Assembly (NCBI GenBank): GCA_910586905.1
Contig: CAJUIV010000002.1
Coordinates: 31,009 to 95,008, forward strand
Reading direction: 5' to 3'
DNA: 64,000 nucleotides
Source of the DNA: an uncultured Christensenellaceae bacterium
Lineage (GTDB): Bacteria; Bacillota; Clostridia; Christensenellales; CAG-314
In this document: piece by piece, positions 9,369 to 16,855 of the stretch
Position numbering within the stretch: position 1 is the stretch's first letter
Layout: every line of letters begins with the position of its first letter
Program-made: the position numbers and the translations under genes
Notes under the pieces: generated by a model
Told to the model about the DNA's origin: nothing
What the model saw: the letters and a program-made list of their open reading frames with translations, nothing else
Database searches by the model: none

Positions 9369-10685
9369 ATGAAAAAAAGAAACGGATTGTTATTGGCGAT
9401 ACTTATTTCGTTAATAGCGCTGACGTTCACTGCTTGTAACGCAAAAAATACTAACGACGGTTTATCCGCATACGAAATAGCGGTAAAAAACGGATTCGAG
9501 GGCAGCGAAGTCGATTGGTTGGAATCGTTAAGATACACTAATACAATAAAAGAAACTCACAATAACTACAACGTAAACGTCAGCTCGGACAAAGACGTTT
9601 CCGTTGCCGCAAATATCGGACTAAAATCAGTAGTATCTATTTATTGTAAACACACCGTTGAGGAACGCGTTTACGTAGGCATGTATCCTTTCGGACAATA
9701 TCAAACTCAGGAACGGCAAGTGCAATCCGCAGGTTCGGGAGTAATATACCGAATCGACGAAGACGGCTCGGCTTACGTAATAACTAACCATCACGTCGTT
9801 TACGAAAATGACAGTACGGCTGAAAATCATATCAGCAACGATATCAGTATTTTTCTTTACGGTATGGAAGGTAGTAACTACGCGATTCCGGCAGTTTACG
9901 TAGGCGGCTCGCAAAATTACGATATAGCCGTGCTTAAAATCGAAAACAATACTATCTTAAAAAACTCGGTTAACAACAATACGATAAGCGCTGTTGATTT
10001 TGCCGATTCCAACGGAATAAAAGCCGGTCAAACATCAATCGCAATAGGCAATCCCGAAGCGGAAGGAATATCTGTAACATGCGGAATAGTAAGCGTTGAA
10101 TCAGAATATATCACAATGCAAGCCGTGGACGAAAAAAATACGGTTACTTTACGCGTAATTCGCACGGACACTGCGGTAAACAGCGGAAATTCGGGAGGAG
10201 GTCTTTTCAACGACCAAGGCAAGCTGATCGGAATAGTCAATGCCAAAATAAGCGATTCGTCGGTAGAGAATATCGCTTACGCCATACCCGCAAACGTAGC
10301 TAAAGCAATAGCTGACAACATAATCTATAACAATAGAATATATAACAGCAGTACGGTAATGAGAGTTATGCTCGGATTAACCATTCAAACGGGAGAATTA
10401 CGTACCGAACTGGATTCGGACGGTTTTCTTGTAAAAACGGAAACTGCCGTAATATCCGATATAACTTCCGACAGCATAGTAAAAGATATATTGCAAATCG
10501 GCGACGTACTGCAAAGTGTAAAAATAGGAAATAACGATGCCGTAACCGTAACTCGAAGCTATCAATTTATAGACGCCTTGTTGAATGCTCGCGTAGATGA
10601 CGAAATAACAATCGTTTTCAGCCGAAACGGCACACAGCAAAACGCTACGTTCAAGATAACTCAAAACTGCATATCCGAATACTAA
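9369..10685 (+). CDS. HtrA/DegP-type serine protease, lipoprotein
   Basis: A secreted quality-control protease of the trypsin-like HtrA family. The signal peptide ends in a lipobox-like segment with Cys23, predicting a lipid anchor on the outer face of the membrane. Residues 32-55 form a short SAYEIAVKNGFEG-type segment seen in Gram-positive surface proteins. The catalytic triad is His142 (TNHHVV), Asp185 (NYDIAVLKI) and Ser275 (GNSGGG). A C-terminal PDZ-like region covers about residues 330-430. A strong ribosome site precedes it and a terminator follows, so it is monocistronic. Most Firmicutes HtrA proteins are anchored by a transmembrane helix, so the lipoprotein form is slightly unusual. 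Confidence 0.92.
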   Translation: MKKRNGLLLAILISLIALTFTACNAKNTNDGLSAYEIAVKNGFEGSEVDWLESLRYTNTIKETHNNYNVNVSSDKDVSVAANIGLKSVVSIYCKHTVEERVYVGMYPFGQYQTQERQVQSAGSGVIYRIDEDGSAYVITNHHVVYENDSTAENHISNDISIFLYGMEGSNYAIPAVYVGGSQNYDIAVLKIENNTILKNSVNNNTISAVDFADSNGIKAGQTSIAIGNPEAEGISVTCGIVSVESEYITMQAVDEKNTVTLRVIRTDTAVNSGNSGGGLFNDQGKLIGIVNAKISDSSVENIAYAIPANVAKAIADNIIYNNRIYNSSTVMRVMLGLTIQTGELRTELDSDGFLVKTETAVISDITSDSIVKDILQIGDVLQSVKIGNNDAVTVTRSYQFIDALLNARVDDEITIVFSRNGTQQNATFKITQNCISEY

Positions 10686-10690
10686 ACAAT

Positions 10691-10720
10691 TTTGCGGCTT
10701 AAATTTCAAGCCGCATTTTT
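10691..10720 (+). terminator. Intrinsic terminator after the HtrA gene
   Basis: Eight-base stem TGCGGCTT (10693-10700) with AAGCCGCA (10708-10715), followed by five T residues, 7 bases after the stop codon. Confidence 0.9.
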
Positions 10721-11351
10721 AATCCGGAGCGATTATCTTAGTAATTGTAATTACGAGCATTATTATTAGAAAAAACAAGTATGCGCCAACGCTATCGCGC
10801 CGCGGTTCTCACAGCACGGCAAAAAACGATTAGCACAAGAGAAAACAGGTTTGTTTTAATTTGATTGCAGATTCGTTTTCCGTTTAAACATCTTACTTCA
10901 ACGCCGCTTAACCACAATTTAAAACGTCTAATTCAGCTCTTGATTTAACGATTTATTAACAATAAAATTCTTCTTATTGATAAAGTTTAGTACTTTATAA
11001 TCGATACAATATGTACCGCTGAAAATAAAGGAATTATACGTATATAAGAAGCAATCAAAAACTTGATAAATAAGAATTTTTCAATATTCTGAAGCATGCC
11101 GGAAACCGTTAGAAAATCAAATAAGATAAAAAGTCTGAACTGCTAGGCTTCGACACGCGTTCTTATCAGAATTTAGAAAAAGGCAAATTTGTTACCTGTA
11201 CAGTTACTTTTAGATTTTCACGATATCGTTTTCTAATTTAAATATCAAACGGTTGCTAACTAAAATTCGCAAAATCCTGAAATATTTTAATTATATAACG
11301 TAGTCGGAAATACAATTTGCTCGTCAAGCCCAAACGGTAAAACAAATAATT
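10721..11351. other. Long non-coding stretch
   Basis: About 630 bases of AT-rich DNA with stops in all frames. I found no convincing gene, RNA or promoter with proper spacing. It could be decayed coding DNA, but no protein-like fragment stood out. Confidence 0.5.
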
Positions 11352-11384
11352 ATACAGACGAAGACATAACGTCTTCGTCTGTAT
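11352..11384 (-). terminator. Hairpin terminator after the DUF1292 gene
   Basis: A perfect 14-base stem (11352-11365 with 11371-11384) with a 5-base loop, 13 bases beyond the stop codon. The minus-strand side continues into T-rich sequence, though not a clean T run. Confidence 0.75.
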
Positions 11385-11397
11385 GTAAAACAAGAAC

Positions 11398-11787
11398 TCA
11401 ATTCTTATCGTTATGATGACAATCGCAGTCGTCGCAATCGCACTCGCCGTCCATAGCCGCAACTTCGGCTTCCAGCTTAGCGTAAAGCGTTTCGTACAAA
11501 TCGTCGTCGATAGGCAAAAAGTTATAGTACACGTCGTCCGCTTCCTGCACTTCTTCCAATTCGAATATTTCAACGATAGGGTCTTCGTCGTCGGCTTGCT
11601 GTAAACAGGCGAATTCTTTTCCCTCGTGTTCAAGCGTCGCTATATGATAAAAAGGTATTTCGTTTCCTTCTTCGTCCTCTAGCATTACAACGTCTTCGTC
11701 GACTTCACAACCGCAGTCGCATTCATGCTCGTGATGATGTTCGTGTTCGCATCCGCAATCGCAGTTCTTTTTCTTTTCCTCAGTCAT
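11398..11787 (-). CDS. DUF1292 family protein with Cys/His-rich ends
   Basis: A very acidic 129-residue protein. The middle (about residues 33-110) matches the DUF1292 pattern (VMLEDEEGNEIPFYHIATLE, EGKEFACLQ, EDPIVEIFELE). Both ends are rich in Cys and His: residues 9-28 contain CDCGCEHEHHHEHECDCGC and the C-terminus has CDCDDCDCHH. These tails look able to bind metal ions. DUF1292 proteins accompany ruvX in many Firmicutes, as here, where it is 14 bases downstream. The molecular role is unknown. Confidence 0.85.
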   Translation of the reverse strand: MTEEKKKNCDCGCEHEHHHEHECDCGCEVDEDVVMLEDEEGNEIPFYHIATLEHEGKEFACLQQADDEDPIVEIFELEEVQEADDVYYNFLPIDDDLYETLYAKLEAEVAAMDGECDCDDCDCHHNDKN

Positions 11788-11801
11788 AATAAACCTCCAT
11801 T

Positions 11802-12218
11802 TTATCTTTTACTATCCAAATAATTTTGCAATATAATTGTCGCCGCAACCTTGTCGATTACTTTCTTTCTGTTTTCGCGGCGGACGTTTCCTTGTATCAA
11901 AACTCTTTCGGCAGATAAGGTTGTAAAACGTTCGTCTAAAAACTTTACGGGAATATCGCACATCCCTATTAAAACGCCGATAAACTCCCGCGTTTTACGC
12001 GTTTGTTCGTTTTCCTTCCCGTCAAGTCCCAACGGCAAGCCCGAAACAAACAAGGATACGTCTTTTGAGTTAGCCAAATCGATTATATACCTCGCGTCGT
12101 TTTGAATATCTCCCTTGCGCGTATAAGTTTCCAAAGGATTAGCTATTATACCCATCAAGTCCGACACGGCTATGCCGATTCGCACGTCGCCGACGTCCAA
12201 AGCCATTATTCTTTCCAT
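11802..12218 (-). CDS. ruvX: Putative pre-16S rRNA nuclease / Holliday junction resolvase RuvX (YqgF)
   Basis: A member of the RNase H-like YqgF family, involved in 16S rRNA 5'-end maturation. The start MERIMALDVGDVRIGIAVSD (ATG 12218) fits the family, with Asp8 as the first acidic active-site residue; LDERFTT and the final DKVAATIILQNYL complete the pattern. A frame open further upstream overlaps the promoter and is not used. An alternative ATG at 12206 has a GGAAAG before it. With start 12218 the mRNA would be nearly leaderless. Confidence 0.9.
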   Translation of the reverse strand: MERIMALDVGDVRIGIAVSDLMGIIANPLETYTRKGDIQNDARYIIDLANSKDVSLFVSGLPLGLDGKENEQTRKTREFIGVLIGMCDIPVKFLDERFTTLSAERVLIQGNVRRENRKKVIDKVAATIILQNYLDSKR

Positions 12219-12227
12219 AATAGATAT

Positions 12228-12257
12228 ATTATAACACAAACAAAGTCGAAAAGACAA
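12228..12257 (-). promoter_or_regulatory. Promoter of ruvX, very close to the start codon
   Basis: TTGTCT (12252-12257) and TATAAT (12228-12233), 18 bases apart. Only 9 bases separate the -10 box from the ATG at 12218, so transcription would begin about 3 bases before the start codon. Confidence 0.65.
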
Positions 12258-12276
12258 TACATTTCAATCAAATTAG

Positions 12277-12312
12277 TTAAAACAACGCCGCAAGATTGTT
12301 CTTACGACGTTG
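12277..12312 (-). terminator. Intrinsic terminator after the 40-residue peptide gene
   Basis: A 13-base stem with two wobble pairs (12300-12312 with 12283-12295) followed on the minus strand by TTTTAA. It separates the small gene from the ruvX promoter. Confidence 0.75.
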
Positions 12313-12380
12313 AGCTATATATTTAAATGATTCTATATAACGTTATCGTATCGAAATTAAATTTGATTTTTAATTCGATT

Positions 12381-12503
12381 TCAGTCCATTATATCTTTTA
12401 CTTTCTTTTTGCCTTTCTTTATAACGCCTTTTACCGCCGGAATCTCGCCGATAATCATACCCGCTACTGCGCCGAGAGCAATACCTATCAAAACCTTTTT
12501 CAT
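12381..12503 (-). CDS. Small membrane-associated peptide, 40 residues (YtxH-like)
   Basis: A 40-residue frame starting MKKVLIGIALGAVAGMIIGE and ending in a Lys-rich stretch (residues 28-37) before IMD. It has a clear GGAGG ribosome site 6 bases before the ATG. One glycine-rich hydrophobic segment followed by a basic tail resembles the N-terminus of YtxH/gas-vesicle-like small membrane proteins. Function unknown. A terminator follows, and it stands alone between iscU and ruvX. Confidence 0.7.
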   Translation of the reverse strand: MKKVLIGIALGAVAGMIIGEIPAVKGVIKKGKKKVKDIMD

Positions 12504-12633
12504 AAATTCCTCCGTTATCGTAATTGATATTTTTAGTTTGCTCATACGCAAAAAAAATATACCGATTAAATAAAACGAAGGACGATTCGCACTTTAATTA
12601 TACTTTAAAAACGCTATCTAGTATAAAAGCAAA

Positions 12634-13038
12634 TCAAACGTACTCTATCGTACTTTTATCTACGGAGCTATTATTCTGCTTTGCCCGATAGTCCTCTATT
12701 GCTTTTTTTATCGCTTCTTCGGCCAGTACCGAGCAGTGAATTTTTTGCGGAGGCAGACCTTCCAATTCTTCCACGACACGCGCGTTCGTAAGTTTTAACG
12801 CTTCTTCAACCGTCATACCTATAACCATCTGCGTAGCTGTAGAACTAGTCGCTATTGCCGCCGCGCAGCCGAAAGTTTGAAACTTTGCGTCAACAATAAC
12901 GTCGTTTTCGATTTTAAGCGTAATTTTCATAATATCGCCGCAAGTAGCGTTGCCTACCGTGCCTTCTCCGTCCGCGTTTTCGATTACCCCCACGTTTTGC
13001 GGATTAGCAAACGCGTCTAAAACCTTTTGATTATACAT
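12634..13038 (-). CDS. iscU: Iron-sulfur cluster scaffold IscU/NifU-like
   Basis: The scaffold on which 2Fe-2S and 4Fe-4S clusters are built. The three ligand cysteines are Cys33 (NATCGD, with Asp35), Cys58 (TFGCAAA) and Cys102 (KIHCSV). The length of 134 residues matches. The start overlaps the iscS stop by 8 bases, so the desulfurase and scaffold are coupled. Confidence 0.96.
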   Translation of the reverse strand: MYNQKVLDAFANPQNVGVIENADGEGTVGNATCGDIMKITLKIENDVIVDAKFQTFGCAAAIATSSTATQMVIGMTVEEALKLTNARVVEELEGLPPQKIHCSVLAEEAIKKAIEDYRAKQNNSSVDKSTIEYV

Positions 13039-14212
13039 TATACGTTCCTCCTGTTTTAACGTTAAATAACGGCGACATTTCGCGCAATTTAGATATGGTT
13101 TCTTTTAGCTTATCCACAGTATAGTCTACTTCTTCCATCGTGTTGTCTTTTCCGAAAGAAAACCTTATAGACCCGTGCGAAACTTCTATCGGTACTCCCA
13201 TAGCAAGCAAAACGTGAGACGGGTCCAGACTTCCGCTACTGCAGGCAGAACCGCTGGATACCGCTATACCGTTAAAGTCCATAAGCATTAAAATGCCCTC
13301 GCCTTCCACAAACTCGAAACTGAAGTTCGCAACGCTCGGAATACGGTGTTCCTTGTTTCCGTTAAATCGAACGTATGGAATTTCCTTTAAAACTCTGTCT
13401 ACAAACCTGTCGCGCAGTCGTTCTATAAAAGCGTTATTAGCCGTCATTTCTTTAGATGCGATTTCCAATGCTTTAGCCATGCCCACGACCAAAGGCGTGT
13501 TCGTCGTACCGCCGCGCTGCGAACGTTCCTGTCCGCCCCCGCAAATAAGTTTATCGAGTTTAACGCCGTTACGTATATAAAGCGCGCCAATGCCTTTAGG
13601 TCCGTAAAACTTATGTCCCGACATAGACATCAAATCCACGCCCAATTCTTTAACGTCGATTTTCATATAGGGAATAGCCTGGACGCAGTCGCTATGAAAC
13701 AGCGCGCCGTGTCTGTGAGCGATTTCGGCGAGTTCGCGAATAGGCTCGACAGTTCCGACTTCGTTGTTAACATACATAACGGAAACGACGGTCGTCTTAT
13801 CGTCGATAACTTTTTCCAAATCGGAAGGCGAAATGAGTCCGGTTTTGTCCACAGGCAGTCTAGTTACCTTAAAACCGTTTTTTTCTAGCCACTCGGCGGC
13901 ATTTAGTATCGCGTGGTGTTCTATAGAAGAAATAATAACGCGATTTCCTTTATCTCTGTTATGCAGCGCCGCGCCTTTTAAAGCCCAGTTATCCGCCTCG
14001 GTTCCGCTACCCGTAAAATATAGCTCGTTAGGTTTGCACCCTATCAAATTTGCTATTTTTTCTCGCGCATCGGCAACTGCTTTGGCTGTTTCGCGTCCGT
14101 ATGCGTGCTGACTGTCGGCATTGCCGAACTCTCCTGTAAAATACGGAATCATCGCGTCAACAACTCTTTTATCGCAAGGCGTAGTTGCCGCGTGGTCGAA
14201 ATATATTTTCAT
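13031..14212 (-). CDS. iscS: Cysteine desulfurase IscS/NifS
   Basis: A PLP enzyme that takes sulfur from cysteine for iron-sulfur clusters and tRNA thiolation. The PLP lysine is Lys201 (MSGHKFYGPKG) and the catalytic cysteine is Cys324 in SSGSACSSGSLDPSHVL, the class I (IscS-like) long loop. His100 lies in the conserved SSIEHHA. It is 393 residues, 22 bases after iscR and overlapping iscU. Confidence 0.97.
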   Translation of the reverse strand: MKIYFDHAATTPCDKRVVDAMIPYFTGEFGNADSQHAYGRETAKAVADAREKIANLIGCKPNELYFTGSGTEADNWALKGAALHNRDKGNRVIISSIEHHAILNAAEWLEKNGFKVTRLPVDKTGLISPSDLEKVIDDKTTVVSVMYVNNEVGTVEPIRELAEIAHRHGALFHSDCVQAIPYMKIDVKELGVDLMSMSGHKFYGPKGIGALYIRNGVKLDKLICGGGQERSQRGGTTNTPLVVGMAKALEIASKEMTANNAFIERLRDRFVDRVLKEIPYVRFNGNKEHRIPSVANFSFEFVEGEGILMLMDFNGIAVSSGSACSSGSLDPSHVLLAMGVPIEVSHGSIRFSFGKDNTMEEVDYTVDKLKETISKLREMSPLFNVKTGGTYNV

Positions 14213-14234
14213 TTTCAGTAGTTCTCCCTGAATT

Positions 14235-14639
14235 TTAAATTTTATCTTCCGCTAATTGTTTTAACGAAATAGTATCCAAGTAAGAGTTTATATTATCGTA
14301 CAATTTTGTCCAAAGATTGCGCGAAACGCAATTACATTTATTGTTACAATCTTTATGCAGGCAGTCGACGATTTCCAAATTGTCCTCCACGGCTCTTAAA
14401 ACTCTGCCGACGGTAATATTCTCCGGAGCGTCCGTCAGTTTATAACCGCCGCTTGCACCGCGTGAAGATATTACTAAATCGGCTTTTTTCATAAGAGCTA
14501 TAATTTGCTCGAGGTATTTTTCGGTTACACCCGTTGATTGCGCTAAAAAAGAAACGTTCGCCACTTCGTCATCGCCGTATTTTTTAGACAGTTCAACCGC
14601 GACGTACAAACCGTACCTTGCTTTTGAAGACATTTTCAT
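14235..14639 (-). CDS. iscR: Rrf2-family regulator IscR
   Basis: A winged-helix repressor of the Rrf2 family. The N-terminal helix-turn-helix (MKMSSKARYGLYVAVEL) and the SSRGASGGYKL wing are clear. Cys93, Cys98, Cys102 and Cys104 form the cluster-binding region in DCLHKDCNNKCNC. As first gene of iscR-iscS-iscU it probably senses cluster status and represses its own operon. An AGGA ribosome site supports ATG 14639; the second Met at 14633 is also possible. Confidence 0.93.
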   Translation of the reverse strand: MKMSSKARYGLYVAVELSKKYGDDEVANVSFLAQSTGVTEKYLEQIIALMKKADLVISSRGASGGYKLTDAPENITVGRVLRAVEDNLEIVDCLHKDCNNKCNCVSRNLWTKLYDNINSYLDTISLKQLAEDKI

Positions 14640-14658
14640 TTTTAATTCCTACCATTTT

Positions 14659-14696
14659 ACTAGGATTAGTTTACTACAATTATGTACGATAGTCAA
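14659..14696 (-). promoter_or_regulatory. iscRSU promoter with overlapping palindromic operator
   Basis: TTGACT (14691-14696) and TAAACT (14668-14673), 17 bases apart. A palindrome ACTAGGATTAGT (14659-14670) overlaps the -10 box and start point, in the position expected for an autorepressor. That IscR binds it is inference. Confidence 0.65.
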
Positions 14697-14731
14697 ATAT
14701 TTTAACGCAATTTAACAAAAAAAAAGCGAAC

Positions 14732-14774
14732 AAAAAAACTGCCGCATCAAACGGGTTTACGCTTAGTGCGACAG
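14732..14774 (-). terminator. Orphan minus-strand terminator
   Basis: Stem CTGTCGCA (14767-14774) with TGCGGCAG (14739-14746), one wobble pair, followed on the minus strand by seven T residues and more T-rich sequence. No gene lies upstream of it for over 300 bases, so it may end a small RNA. Confidence 0.7.
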
Positions 14775-15107
14775 CTCGGTTTTAGACATTCAAAATTATA
14801 TACGGAGTATACTAATATAATGCTGATCACGTTATACGATGCAACAACGATCAATCGGCAGTCGTTAATTGTATCAAAATATGCTCTTTATTTATATAAT
14901 TAAAAAGAAAAAATAATAATACGAAACCCGATTATATCCTAATACCTTTTACAAGAAATAACTGAACAAAATGTAAAATCAAACGCAGATTACGATCGAC
15001 TTATGGATAAAGTACTCGACAGTCATTGAAACCGTGTTTGGATATTTTCGAAATGGATAATAAATAAGAGCTGTTGCATTAAAATATTCAGATACCAAAC
15101 CATACTG
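14775..15107. other. Non-coding stretch between the iscR upstream region and glpQ terminator
   Basis: About 330 AT-rich bases without an open frame. The minus strand contains -10-like TATAAT near 14797-14805, but no well-spaced -35. If the terminator at 14732-14774 is used, a small RNA would come from here. Confidence 0.4.
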
Positions 15108-15143
15108 AAAACGGCTTAAAATCATGCGATTTTAAGCCGTTTT
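15108..15143 (-). terminator. Strong terminator after the GDPD lipoprotein gene
   Basis: A perfect 16-base stem (15108-15123 with 15128-15143) and 4-base loop; AAAA/TTTT at the ends makes it work in either direction. It lies 58 bases beyond the stop at 15202. Confidence 0.85.
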
Positions 15144-15201
15144 GTATGCTCGTTCATAAACGGAATATTACAACTAAGGCAACTGAAATTGAAACGCCGT
15201 A

Positions 15202-16044
15202 CTACAACGTTTCAAAAAGTTTTTCGGAATTGACGAAATTGCTGGTAACGCCCGTGATGTACGGATCTATATTGGCAATTTTATCTTTATCGTCCAGCGT
15301 CCAAACTTCTAACGGCATATTAGATTTCTTGCAAGAATTTATTTGAGGTATCGTTAAAAGAGAATACCATACGTCTATAAAGCAAAGGTTTCTTCCTTTA
15401 TCAATTTCCGCAAGCGCTTTTATAGACTTGGAACTTACGATATTAACAATCAAGCCTAATCTGTCATTAGGACGAATTTCTGCAAGTTGTGATAAGAAAT
15501 CGATATTGCGCGCAATCCAAGTTACCGTAGTTAGTTCCGAATTCGCTACGACTTCTGCAAGATAGGCAGCCTGCTCTGCCGTCGCGCCGTTTTTTATTTC
15601 AATATAAGGATACAATTCCAACTCCACGCACAAATCGATAAACTCTTGATAAGTGGGTATTTTTTCACCCTTATATTTATCGTTTTTCCAACTGCCGAAA
15701 TCCAGTTCACGAGCTTCCGCAAGTGTCAAATCGCTTATTTTAACTTTTCCTTGACTATTTATATTGGACGTACGGTTAACAGTGTCGTCATGCAGCAAAA
15801 CAGCTTGACCGTCCTTTGTAAAACACACGTCGCATTCCACCATTGTAAACCCCATTTCTTTAGACAGTCTGTAGGCAGATAACGTATTTTCCGGAGCGTC
15901 GCCGTAGCCGCGATGATTTACTGAATTTATTTTTCTGTTTTTATTGGCTTCGACGTTTTGGCTGCAACCGCACAAAACTACGGACATAACTAACAATAAG
16001 CAAAGCGCTAACGCCGCTAATTTCTTCTTTATAACGTACTCCAT
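15202..16044 (-). CDS. Glycerophosphodiester phosphodiesterase, lipoprotein
   Basis: Hydrolyses glycerophosphodiesters to glycerol-3-phosphate and an alcohol, recycling phospholipid or teichoic-acid fragments. The N-terminus is a lipoprotein signal (SVVLCGC, Cys27). The GDPD catalytic residues are visible: His44-Arg45 with APENT, Glu70 and Asp72 (VECDV), and His85 (LLHDDTVNRT). The protein is a compact 280 residues with no extra domain and should be anchored outside the membrane. It lies 54 bases after trxA. Confidence 0.93.
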   Translation of the reverse strand: MEYVIKKKLAALALCLLLVMSVVLCGCSQNVEANKNRKINSVNHRGYGDAPENTLSAYRLSKEMGFTMVECDVCFTKDGQAVLLHDDTVNRTSNINSQGKVKISDLTLAEARELDFGSWKNDKYKGEKIPTYQEFIDLCVELELYPYIEIKNGATAEQAAYLAEVVANSELTTVTWIARNIDFLSQLAEIRPNDRLGLIVNIVSSKSIKALAEIDKGRNLCFIDVWYSLLTIPQINSCKKSNMPLEVWTLDDKDKIANIDPYITGVTSNFVNSEKLFETL

Positions 16045-16098
16045 ATATATTTATGCCGTAACAATATCAATAATTTGATATAAACGCAAGAAAATATT

Positions 16099-16416
16099 TT
16101 ACAAATACTTTTTAATTACGTTTGTAAGCTCGTCCTCGTCGCAAAGTCCGATTATTCTGTCGACCAATTCTCCGTTTTTAAAAATACAGACGTTAGGAAT
16201 AGACATAATTTTGTACTGTCTTGCCAACTCAGGAGCAGCATCCACGTTAACTTTACCGAATTTTACGCCAGTTACTTTTTTCGCTACTTCGTCCAAAATC
16301 GGAGCCAGCATTTTGCACGGACCGCACCACGGCGCCCAAAAATCCACTACGGAAACTCCTTCTAAAATAAATTCGTTAAAGTTTACCGCTACATCGCTAA
16401 TTTTACTCATTTTCAT
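16099..16416 (-). CDS. trxA: Thioredoxin
   Basis: A 105-residue thioredoxin with the active site WCGPC (Cys31, Cys34) and the cis-proline loop MSIPNV near residue 75. It reduces disulfides in the cytoplasm. Its start overlaps the end of the RseC-like gene by 14 bases, placing it in the aspS-rseC-trxA run. Confidence 0.96.
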   Translation of the reverse strand: MKMSKISDVAVNFNEFILEGVSVVDFWAPWCGPCKMLAPILDEVAKKVTGVKFGKVNVDAAPELARQYKIMSIPNVCIFKNGELVDRIIGLCDEDELTNVIKKYL

Positions 16417-16855
16417 TTTCTCCTTTTAATATATTATCCTCATTTTGATTTAATTTAATAACGGATTTCATTGTCGGCGACGTCGTCCACTTGCGTTTGT
16501 GCAATTTATCAATCAAAGCAATCATTGCAAATCCGACGGCCAAACCGACAAAAAACAAAGTTATAGTAAGCCATTCTTTCCACTTAAAAACTACCGATAA
16601 GCACAACAGTATCAAAGACGGAATAAGCGGAATTATATACGCCACAAATGCCAGTTTTGCCGAATTTCCCTCGGGTATATCAAGTTCGACAATATCGCCT
16701 ACGACAGCATTACACGCATTTTCGACAAAAAAATCCGCATGTTTTTGTTTTTCAGTCATGCCGCATTTACCGCACGAACCGCAAGCGGAATTCCGCTCGA
16801 TGCGAACTTCGGAATATTTGCCTTTATTCTTTATGACAACTCCTTGTTCAATCAT
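16403..16855 (-). CDS. RseC/MucC-family membrane protein
   Basis: A 150-residue membrane protein with an N-terminal domain carrying Cys25, Cys28 and Cys31 (SACGSCGKCG), then two transmembrane helices (about 65-85 and 92-114). This matches the SoxR-reducing-system / RseC family. In Firmicutes such proteins are usually linked to electron transfer (Rnf complex), but no rnf gene is near. Here it is sandwiched between aspS and trxA with overlaps, suggesting a redox-related role. The function is inferred from family only. Confidence 0.8.
   Translation of the reverse strand: MIEQGVVIKNKGKYSEVRIERNSACGSCGKCGMTEKQKHADFFVENACNAVVGDIVELDIPEGNSAKLAFVAYIIPLIPSLILLCLSVVFKWKEWLTITLFFVGLAVGFAMIALIDKLHKRKWTTSPTMKSVIKLNQNEDNILKGENENE

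Noticed and set aside
10975..11010. TTGATA followed by TATAAT between HtrA and DUF1292 genes
   Set aside because: Spacer is only 13 bases and no transcript unit follows.
11256..11633. Minus-strand frame overlapping the DUF1292 gene
   Set aside because: Thr/Lys-rich shadow in another frame of the acidic DUF1292 gene.
16044..16098. Leaderless promoter for the GDPD gene
   Set aside because: No -10/-35 pair with correct spacing relative to the ATG; the gene may be read through from trxA.
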